A DNA stretch of 64,000 nt, taken from Sabellastarte sp. h YS-2021 (taxonomy: Eukaryota; Annelida; Polychaeta; Sabellida; Sabellidae). The notes under the pieces were generated by a model. That model saw nothing but the letters and a program-made list of their open reading frames with translations, was not told where the DNA came from and searched no databases. This document shows, in pieces, positions 48,501 to 60,500 of this stretch (its first letter is position 1; each line of letters opens with the position of its first letter). The position numbers were made by a program, and so were the translations under genes. The stretch covers positions 12,899,962 to 12,963,961 of the forward strand of contig OZ024933.1 of the NCBI GenBank assembly GCA_964017235.1. Reading direction: 5' to 3'.

Positions 48501-51500
48501 TTAAGCATAAAATTGTATTTATATGCACAGAGTACTTGCTCTTGGTGACAAGTGGTAATCTTGATAAATTTAGAAATATACATACAATTTTGGAAATGAT
48601 TTCATATATGGAGCTACAAGAAAGACAAACTTTTCTGTATAGTAAGAATTCTGTACTTTCAAATCTCAGAGCAACCAAACAGGACCCATAGGTCAAAACT
48701 TCTCCTTAGGCAATTTTTAGAAGATATGTAAATAATGCTGTGAACATTTTGACAAAAGTCAGATATTCCTCACAAAACAAAAGCTTTAACACTTGTAAAG
48801 AGCTAAAAACTTGTCTGCCTCCTGACAATTAAGGCAAAGAGACATGACATGCTTGCTGTCTGGTGTTTGTGCAATCACTTCTGTATCATTGTCCGACATA
48901 TGTGCTTACTTTCATGTCAGATTTAGCTTACAATATTTTCACTTTTCACATAGCTGGAGAGTTTCCATCTTCGTGACAGCAAACGTCGCCATATGTTTGA
49001 CTATGAAAGTGCTGCAGGTCAAGTTTTCATAAAAGACAGGGACAAGAGACTGTCATCATATGAGTGGACAGACACAGGCATCAAGCTTACAATTGTGAAT
49101 ATCAGTAAAAGCTTGGATATGGACGAGTATGAAGGAGAAGTGTCCACAGGACAGGAATATGAAAGGCATATCATTGAAGTCAAAGAAATTTTTGGTTAGT
49201 TTGTTTTTGTGTTTCTTGAATAGAAAGTAAGAAAAACTTGAAAAAGAAAGTAATACCTTTACTGTGACCTTTTTTATTAAAAATGAAAAAAAAACATTAA
49301 ATGATAATGTTAGATTTCCCACTGTGTGACAAAAACTCTAGATTATTATTTAAATTAAAATGTTTACAATTCCAATTTTTATATACTGATAAAATTCTGA
49401 TTACACCTCATTTGTTAATAATTCATCTGTGTCTTATACACATATGTGTGATAATGTAGACTGAAACCAGGTTCTGTTAATTAATTCATTGTCATTAATT
49501 ATATATTTCTTCTGTATTTTGTTAGATCCACCACAAGAAGTAAAAATCACGACCCCCCACTTTTTGGAACCAAAATTAAGGCTTTATAAAGGCTTTCAGG
49601 AACATGTGTTTAATGCAACAGCAAAATCATACCCTGCCATTACTTGCAGCAGTGTCAAGATAACATGGGTGTCACCATCAAAAGGGAATGTTCAGTCTTG
49701 TCAGGCTGCAGGTAAGTAAATTCTTAGTAGGTTCAACCTTCGCTTAGATTTACCTAATTATTTTGGATATACAGTAACATCCATATGACGTCATTGGATG
49801 ACAAATTGACTCCTAATGTATGGATATATTATTGGTTAATCATGAACTTTGCATTATTTGGTTGGAATTAATTAATACACAAGAGATTGACAAAATGAAA
49901 AATGGGGTTTAAGAGGCTAAAATATCTTAATTGGCTCAAGTTATGTAAAAATTGTAGCGTCAGTGTTGTAAACAAGTTAGCGTTATCACCAATTTGTAAA
50001 TACTACATGAACTGAAAAATAGTATGGTCTGATAATGTATCTTGGATGATCAGAGAGCAAGTAAGGATGCAAAAACTGTAAGTAACTAATACTAATCCTA
50101 AAATTTATATTCCTGTGTACCTCTGTAAAGTGAGATTTTTTTCAAATCTGTGAAAGGAATATGTTTGAACTCTCTGCTGCCAAGACACAGAGAAACATAA
50201 AGTAAATCGCTTTTGCGTGCCTTTTATTTTTTTCTGCTTTTACCCTTAAATTGGTTGTGAATGCAAATCATTATTATCTATGTGGATGGGCTACATGCAG
50301 GGCTTGGGATTTTACAGTTTTTCATCAGTTATATCCTATCATAACATATTTATTGTGCACATGTAAAACTTTTCAAAACTCACCATTGTAATTTCAGATG
50401 CAAGAGATGCTACATTCTGTCCATTTGCATTAAAGGAGACAGAAATGACAGATGGTGAATGCAGAAAATTAGAAGTGTATGCTGAACAGTATGGGGTGCA
50501 AAGTGAGAAGAAAATGTACACTGTCTGTTATGAGGGTAAGACATGGCAAAACATAGACTTCTGGTTTAGCTGGATTGCTCTACTATTCCTGTGATTACAA
50601 AAACCTGATATTTGATATATACTATTTTGCAGAAAGTTCAAGCTTTTCATTCTTAGGTAAATGGTAGTCATTAATCAATATATGACTGCAAGTGTTCACT
50701 CAATGTTTTATAAATCAGAAATTTTCTATGAAAGAGGTGAAAAGCTTTAATGTTCCCCCACATTGCATTATCTTTAGCGCATATATATATCAAAACATAT
50801 TCAATATCATCTATTTCCTTACGGAAAAACAAAAATATTTGGCCAAAATTTGTATCTTATTTGTACTTATAAAAATGCTCTGTAAAAACCAAAATCAACA
50901 CATTCTACAAATTAATTGCCGATTGTACTTATCAAAGAAAAATATACCTTTGTTATTAAGTGTACAATTCCCTTTTTGTTGTTCACACCAACTGATTTAA
51001 TTTTAAAAGACTAGCTTGACCATGTGATGTGACAATACTGGTGAAAGAGTAATCTTTACTTCTGAAAGTGTAGGTAGAGATAAAATAGGAAGGAAGCGGA
51101 TTTTATGTTTTGGTATGTATACCTATCTACCTACCTATCACATCCATATTTAATGTTTTTAAATTGTTATTCCTCCTTGTTCATAGCATCTGTTCTTGTT
51201 TGCAAAAACTACAAATGATAGTTGAAAGTAAACTCTTTTCGTAACTTGATGGGGATTAAAAATTGCTTGAGAGCTATATGATAACGGCACTTTGATCAAA
51301 TTGTAAAGTTATTACCATGAGAAAAATGTTTCAGGCATGGAGAAAATTTGAGCATACTTTATTGACACTGAAACCCATCAGGAACATGCAAGCAAGTTCA
51401 AAGTTTCCTGGTTTGGGTTAAACTGGGAACCAAACCCAGGAACTTTGAAGTGGGTGACAAGTGTGTTATCCACTATGCCACAGTTCCCACTGTTGGACAC

Positions 51501-54500
51501 CAACACCAAATATATTAGTAGATACATGCTTCCAACATGTTTTGCATTTATCATACTCCTCATCTTTTTTGAAGACTTTATGCTATCTCAAAAACATCAA
51601 ATGCATATTTCGAGGCTATACATTTGTTTTTTAATTAAAATGATATTTTTGTGACAAAACTTGATGCATTAAGGTTCTACTGGGATGATAAAATGATAAA
51701 CTTCATGATGTGTTTGTTGTATGCTCGTGTTACCATAATTTTTATGCTTCTGTCATCTCTAAAATTTCTATTTCCAGAATACTCATTGACGACACTATCT
51801 GAACAAGGTAAAGTTCTAAAAAAATTGTATTTGCTGGATCCGAAGTGTTTTTTGCGGATGCCAACATTTACTGCCAGTTGTGCCCTTTAAATCAAACTAG
51901 CTTTCTGTTTCCTCCTGACATACATATCAGCCAACAAATTACGGATTATTTCACATCCTCTGTTGTATCCAAGTCAATGCAACTAAATTGCATTTTATTT
52001 GGTTTCAATTTATTAATTTCTGATACATTCTTGTTCTAAGCCATATATTTTATTGACTTTGAGATGCAACATTGCAAAAAATTGTTAGTGTGTATTAGCT
52101 CCAATTTGTACATATTTCAAATCAGTTGCAATGAAATCAAATATAAAGGAAAATGGGCCTTATAAATATCTCATTTTTGGTATTACTACATCTAATAATT
52201 CACATTTATTTCGAACTAAAAAAAGAAAACACATATAGCTTAACTATCAAGATCCAAACTTAATAACTTAATATCATATTACAGACACAAGAACTGTTTT
52301 CGTGTTAGACCATGGTGTACTTTTTGAGAGATAGTCAAACTTATCTGTTGAGTGTTAGCAGATCTGTAAAAAAATGTCACATATGGAGCATAAATTTAAG
52401 TAGGTGTTAACATATTTCATGTAATACTGAACTTGTAAAACTAAAGAGTCAAATACAAATTAGTGCATCAAAGAATACCCCTATATATTCAATATTCAAA
52501 AATTTTAAAAATTCTTACTCAAGATTTCAATATTCTTTAATTCCATGCATACAGCAAGGCCTTCAAAGATGGATAAAGTATTGCACTTTCCATGTTTATG
52601 TATCATTCTATTTTAAGTCTGTTCTACATTGCTGACACTAAGGACAATAAAAGACATCTTATTTTTTATTTCTTCTTTGCATTATTACTTATTCTGTCTA
52701 CAACTGAGGTCTTGCACCAATGATCTATTTCATTTTGTAGCCAGAGGACAACTGCTCTGCTCTGGCATACTTGTCCTTTGTTTTCTGTTTAGAATGGTGT
52801 ATATTTAACTAATATTTTTCCTTGTCTTATAAAAAGAGACTTTATTGTGAAAAACCTGCACATTACAATTACAAACTTGTTATCAGTATAAGTTCAGTGG
52901 ATGCTCATTAAAGCATTTTAATTGCAATTTATCATAAACTTAGTTTAAAACACCAAGTAAGCTGCTGAGAAAATTTTTATTTGGCTTTAATTTTGTTTTT
53001 TCTTCTTTAATGTGTACATCAGGCCATTTAAGAAATATTAAAATGGCTACAAGATGCCCTATTTTGAAACAACCTGTTTGGCATTTCAAAAATAGACTAA
53101 ATATATGTGAAAAAATTGCTTGAGAAAATGATGCTATAATGAGTCTCCAGCACAATATTCCAGTCTTTTTGCATGTTAGTTGCGATTTCATATTTTGTGA
53201 ACGCTTTACCATCTCAGATTTTTTTGAAGTTTTTTTTTTATTTTTCAGAAGTTACTGCTGAAACTACCTGCAAAGGAGGTAAAACTAAGAAAAACCATTT
53301 GTCTCTGATGCAAAAATTGCTTACATGGTCTACATTTTGTGTTCACTAGTTTTAAATTTTGACTTTTAACACTTATGAAATCCATGAAATCTAGTTTGCT
53401 TCCTTTTTGGCAATGTATAAATATACGGTCGTACAGTTCCCTAAGCTCCAGAACACAAGAGAGTCAAGCACTTGGCTGAGGGACACATTAACAATGTTAT
53501 TACTAAGTATATACTACAATCATATTATTAATAAAGTTTAATAACTTGGGGTGACCTTTTTTAAAAAGTCACTTTAAAAAAAAAACTGACAAAGTTAACC
53601 TTTGCATAACCTGAGCAAAGGTCACCCCAAAATGCTATATATATATATATATATGCAATGCAAACTAGATTAAGGTGACCTTAAAATAAGACCCAGTCAC
53701 ACTGCTAATCTTATGGGCAGTTTTAAGATTTACATGATATGAATACAAATATAAAGGTCACCAGCAAACAATTAGAATTATCACATAGATACACATTTAC
53801 ATTACTGTTTAACATGTTACTGTTGCATTTAAAAACTTGTAATTACAGACTTTAAATGACAATATGAAGGTGCAAATAAACACCCCATATGTACAATCAC
53901 ATAAAATTACATAACAATACATAGTTAAGGCAACACACTGATGTAAAATATAATGTAAAAGAGAATATCGGGATAAAAAAAGAACACTGTACATGGTTAC
54001 TGACTAAAATAAAGATGTATAATATTATTAATTTAACTTGATACTTTGTTACACTGATTAGCACTTTTGGTGGAAAATAGCTGCAGGAAAATACTTTAAA
54101 CCTACAGTAGGAGGAAACCTGGGGGAGGGTAGACCCACTCCAGTTGATAGGCAGCCACGTAAATCACCCCCATAGGCAAAAATATACACTTGATCCTGAC
54201 CCAAAAGGTCAAGCTGATGATCACAGACGGACACCACTGCAGAATTTCTGAACAAGACCCATACTGAGATACTCATTATTTACTGTCCACAAGCATCATT
54301 AGGCTTGGAAAGAGCACTACTGCAGCACTATAGGAACCAATATGAAAGCTGCTGCCGATATCTTCAGCTCAGCTCTCACAGGGTCTTAGACTACACAACA
54401 CTGAGTTAGAAATATGTAAAAATTATTAGCAGGAGAGGAAAGGTGGTAAAAAGTTCTTGACACATCAAATTCTATTTTGCATGTTACATTTACACTTAGG

Positions 54501-57500
54501 CTTCAAGAAAAACACTGAGCCCTCAGTCAATAAGGGTACAGAAAGCCCTAGCAACCAATAAGAATGTAAAGCATATTAAAGTCCAATGAAGGACCTAGCC
54601 TGTCAGCGGCTCAGGGAACTGAACTCTAGCCCTAGGGCGCAAGAATGCACAGTTCCCTAAGCTCCAGAACACAAGAGAGTCAAGCACATGGCTGAGGGAC
54701 ACATTAACAATTTTGTTACTAACTATACACTACAATCATATTTTTTGTAAAGTTTAATAACCTGGAGTGACCTTAAGTCACTTTTAAAAAAATACTGACA
54801 AAGTTAACCTTTACATAACCTGACCAAAGGTCACCCCAAAATGCTATATATATATATGCAATGTAAACTAGATTAAGGTAACTTTGAAATAAGCCCCAGC
54901 CACACTGCTAATCTTAGGGGCAGTTTTAAGATTTACATGATATGAATACAAACATAAAGGTCACCAGCAAACAATTAGAATTATTACATAGATCCACATT
55001 TACATTACTGGTAAAGATGTTACTGTTAGATTTAAAATTGTCTTGTAATTACAGACTATAACTGATAATATGAAGGTGCAAATAAACACCCCAAACCCAG
55101 TCTAGTGAGTAGGACCTAGAAAAAGATGATGTTGAAAAGTAAGGGGGAACTGAGAAGCTTTTTATTCATCAGCTATTAAGTACCTCCAGACCGCATCTGA
55201 AGACCAGGGGCCAGTTTCACGAAGCCTCCTTAAGATAAAGGTCACCTTAAATTCTAGGATTTCCTTAATTTTCTCCCTCCTTTATAAAATCTCAGTTTCA
55301 CAAAGCCTCCTTCCTTAAAGGAGACCTTGAAAACTTCCTTGAATTTCAAGGAAACTAAGGACCTACCTTAGATTTAAGGAAAGTGTCCTTCAAGGAATGT
55401 TTACTAACTTTAATGAACATTTTCAGGTGAATCCACCAAAATATATAGAACTTGAAACATTATTGTCAAACCTACATCCACAAACAATGTTTTGCTGTTT
55501 ATATCATACAATTTGGTTGTTTAATTCTTGAAATATTGATGTTCAAACTTTGAAGTGAGTTCCCTTGAACATAAAGAGCCCTCCCTTACTTTGGGTAAAA
55601 AAATGTCATGTGACCTGGGCCCGTATTCACTAACATTCTTATACTTAGAATAAGAATTTTCCTAGAATTTTTCTTACAAAATTCTAAGAATAAGAATTTT
55701 TGGTATTCACTAAATTCTTAAGCTTAGAATTTCTTTCTTTTTCTAAGAATGATGTTCAAATCTAAGAATGATCAAGACCTTACTTAATTTAAGAAAAAGG
55801 TGACATATTTCATATTTTTATCAATTCCATGCAAAAAGATATTTTTTCTATGACTAGACAAATCCAGTGTTTGTTTTTTTTCTGATCAGCATGATTTTTT
55901 TACAAGAGCTTCATATTTACAGATAAAGACTTAAGTGAATGATTTATGCTATCTTGTTGACTGGTTTTAAATATGGCCACCATGTATATTTTCCCCCACT
56001 TCAAAATTTCAAATGTCTAGAATTAAGTTAATTACTTACACACCCCTCTATATAAGTTTTTTGTATGTTTCCAACAGGTAAGAAGGTTCTCAACTGTAAA
56101 AGTTATCCCTTTCTGATCCAAATGTCAACAGTAAGTGGACAAGTTCTACAGTGTATATCAACATATTCTGAGAAATATATATCCACAAGATTAGAATATA
56201 TATCAACAGCATTTAGCAGCACATATCCAATTGTATACATTGACTTTATGTACACATCCCACTGTGAAAGTTTTAGTTTCACTCTTCAAATTATTTTATC
56301 CATTTGGTGCAACTTTTTTATTACATAATAACCCAAAATAAATATAAATTACAATGATATATCCCACAAAAAATAGCAAGTGCACTGTGTACTACACCAA
56401 ACTGATGTAAAATAATTATTAAATACTTGAAGTTGTTTTTCCCTGGAAATATGCTTGGTTTACTGACCTTGACATAACTATTAGCATCACAATTGACATG
56501 ATTTGCTCAGTGCATGGGCACTTCCCATTTATTGTATTGATTTGTTTTAAAGTGGAACATGTAGGGTCAAATCAACAGCTCACTTGTGTTTTCATTCCCT
56601 GGCATAAACCAATCATATTAACCAAAGTCAATCAAGGACAGCATGTCAATGTTTATGTTTCGTGCAGTTGTAGCTACATATTTGTCTATAAAATAGTTGT
56701 TGAAACAATATGAATATTGATCTTTTTTCAATGCTTAGCATATATGTTCTGTAAAAACATCATATATCTGTAAAATAGTTTGTGTAAACAACTTGGATAT
56801 AAGCAATATGTTTACACATACAAAACAGGCTTCATACAGTTTTCAAATAATATGCAAAATTGTTTCTACTTACAGCAAAAACACTTATAATCTGGCTCCA
56901 TAAATCCTGTGGCAAATGTTGATACCTTCTGTTTTATTGGATATTCATTAAAATATGATACATGAAATTGGGAAACCATATTTCAGTGCTTATAGTTACT
57001 GCAGCACTGTAATTTTGTTTTCCTTTTGAAGTGTAAATCTGATTTGAAATGTCTTATTCTGAAATTGTATGATTTTAAGAAGTATTTATATAAGAGTGAT
57101 GGAAATGGATAGGTTAATGCACTCATTTTAGAGCTGTCAGGACTCAGGAGATGAGTTAACCAGCTAATATTGATAATTTTACCTGTGTTGGATATACTTA
57201 TTTTATAGTTAATATGTAAACTGCCTTCTGATTTATGTTCGATAAATTTGGTTATATGAAAAAAATCAGTCTTGGTCTTAAGTTAATGACTTTTGTTCAA
57301 GCTGAAACCTGCTTAATGAATACCTATTTGTGAAAATTCCTAGCTGAAAAAAAATCTTATAATTAAGACTGGGCTACGCCTAAGAAAAGGCTAAGATTAA
57401 GCCCTTTTGTTAATCTCTCACCAAATTCTGACTCCATTACAAACAATAAAGGTGTATATATATCACATGATTGATCATGTGACATGAAAAACTACATGCA

Positions 57501-60500
57501 TGCACATGTTTCTGTTTACTATTCTTAACTAAGAAAATTCTTATTCTTAGAAATAATTCTTAACTAAGAATTGCTTTGTGAATACAATTTTTTTCTAAGA
57601 ATAAGAAAATTCTTAGATAAGAAAATTTTCTAATTCTAAGAAAAAATTGTTTTTCTAAGAATATTTTTATTTTATAATTTAGATACAAAATAAATGCACA
57701 AGTACACATGTACTTACATCGAAAGAAAAACATTGGTGTGGTTATAGGTTTTGGAAACAACTCCCAAAAGAAAAAAAAATGCAAATAATGTATCTAAAAA
57801 TTAAAATGTACCTAATGTACCAAGATTAAAATAGTTAAAATGCTAAAATGTAATTTAGTTTCTTAATATTTAAAATAAATTGTGTGAAGGTTATATAAGC
57901 AATGGAGGGGAAATTCCAAGCAGTATGATTATACAGGGATTCGCCCTACCTTTGTTTTAAGGAAATTTTTTGGTAAGGTGGAATAAAGGAGGCTTTGTGA
58001 AACAGGATTTAAGGGAAGCCTTGCCAAAGGTTAGAAATCCCCCTTCCTTTACTTAAGGAAGGAAAAAACAAAGGAGGCTTCCTGAAACCGGCCCCAGGTA
58101 CCATGGCATTTTATGTCCTGAAGGCTTACCTGGTGGTTAACGGCAAAAGAGGCTCCAGACCTGCAAAAACTATGGAATGTGAAACCTTTAGACTGCAGGC
58201 CAAGTGAAGACATGACCAGAGAAAATCATGTCTGATTTTTGAATCAGTAAGCACTTGCCATTTAAAATTACACTTGATTTGAAACAGAGGACCATTCTTA
58301 CCTGCAGGGAAATTTTTAGGAGAGTTTTAAGGGCAGTGACAGAGCAAAATCGTCGAAAGGCCCAAGGAAGGGAGTGCAATCCACAAAACTCTATCTCTGG
58401 TTAGACTTGAATAGACTTGGACCATTTAGTGATCAACTTGACCCCAGGGGTATCAGAAATCACATCCCTTACTGCCAGATGACAAGAGGGGTCAAAATGT
58501 GAAAGGCAATGAGGGACAAAATTTGACAATCTAATGAAACTGAAAAAGGAAACTAAGTATACCACTTTGTACACTTAGCGCATGTGCATTCTATCACATG
58601 TAAGAACGATATCTAATAATATGTCTGAACTGATGATGGCTTTTTGAGAGCGGGCCAAAGGCTTGTTGATCTGCACAGAACGCAAGAGCAATTTAACTTT
58701 AGGTTTATTAAATACATGTACAGGAAAATCATGAAGGCCCAATAGGGCCTTAATAGCTGAAAAATGGTAGGCACAGGTGCGCACCTGTATGTAAATTTTC
58801 GATGGAGACTTATATAAAAATATAGAAACCTATGAAAAGCCTAAACATAGCAGTATAGTTTTGCTGAGCGTTAGGCCTAAAACCACTTTTGGCTCTGGTA
58901 AAGGCTTGGCCTCACCAGGGAAGCTGCAGCTGGAGAGAGGCCTGAAAATAATATAAATTATATAGACCAGTCGATACACAGCATCTCATGGCTAACTGGC
59001 ATCCATATTTGGCAGGACACATATTGGTGCAGTACCTGAAAATTCTGAGTGATGGCATCCAATTTGGACAGAAGGTCAGCCACACTGTTCTGAATACCTG
59101 GAACATGGATGAGAAATAACTCCATATCAAAACAGGCAGCTAACATCCTAACATTATGGCTATATGCAGCAAGGATTGGAACTCTTGTTTTGCCATACCT
59201 AAGCACAGAGATAACCACCTCGTTATCACACTGAAATTTGACTTTATGACCAGCCCAGAGTGTGGCCTATACTCTTAGGGCCAAAAAGACATTCAGCTTC
59301 TCAAGCTGGACAATTCACAAGCCAAAGAAACTATCAGGAATAGATAGCTGATACACCTGATCACCACACTGTCCCCAAGGCCCTGAAGGGAGGTGTCAAC
59401 CTGAATGACGACTACAATGTTTTTATGGCCATATAGACAGACACCATTAAAATAGGGTAAGAATTCCTGAAAGCATCTCAGATATCTGCCAAATTCGTGG
59501 TCTAACTCAATGTATTGGGAGTCAGCAGCATTGCGAAGGGTACCCACAATTCTGTGAAAAACTTTTGACACATTTTGTGACATGAAGAAGGGATTCAAAG
59601 GAGAGATTGCAACTGTCACTTATTGGTCTTGGTTTTGACGCTACATTTTATGCATATGGCTTGATTTTTCCAGTTTGTCAGGGGGAGCAGTAATTGTACC
59701 TTCTACTATGTTTATAAGGACCCCCAAGCAGACTACAAAAGTACTGGGGGGCACAAGCTTTGTATCACTGATAGTTAAGCCTAATTCACCCAGAATTTTG
59801 CAGAGAGTGTTAAACCTTTACTGACTTTTGCTTGGAAGGCCATACTCAATCAGATCGTCACAATAATTGATGATATGGTGGTCATACTTCATGTCTAAAG
59901 GTCCTACTGATTGTCCCTACTATTGACCTTACCTTATAGAGACAACATCCTCTGCCTAATCTGACAACCTGGTCTGTAATGTCATCAATAGATGGGTAAG
60001 TAAGTAAAAAATTTGTCCCAAGGTAGGTATCAGGGGCACCCCATCATTCACAGCTTTACCCATGGGCCAACTAAGGCCCACAATGACTTGATGCTTGTCT
60101 GAATTTGGTTTTTCACGAGTTATGAAAGGACTACAGTGCATATCGGAAAAGGAGGGCTGTTGAAAGGGTAATGAATTGCTTTGAAGTTAGTTTCTTCATT
60201 AAGATACATATCAACATGTACTGGGTAATGTATTGTAGACTTATGATAGGTGAAATCACATTTGAATTTAACAGCTTCATCACCGTCAAGAGGAAAACCA
60301 AATATGATGAATTGGATTAGTTGCCAATCCCAGTAGATGGAGAGATAATTTTCCCATTTTTTTGCATTCAACTGTGAATCTAGCAAAAAATTTTTAACCT
60401 TGAAAGTTGTGTTTACTTGATTTTTTCACTTGATTGGGCGGCAGAATGGGACAAGTAATCTGGGACTTTTCTTGACAATTTTTATCACCTAGAAGGGGAC

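Noticed and set aside
53636-53654. (TA)n and other short AT runs as regulatory sites
   Set aside because: Simple repeats are frequent in this AT-rich DNA and lie inside retroelement repeats here.
56065-56328. Possible extra gene B exon with acceptor TTTCCAACAG
   Set aside because: No donor of the needed phase follows, and the region lies inside foldback elements; the protein has no domain features.
57560-57784. Minus-strand frame rich in Phe, Leu and Lys
   Set aside because: Translation of the TTCTTA/TAAGAA arms of the inner foldback element.
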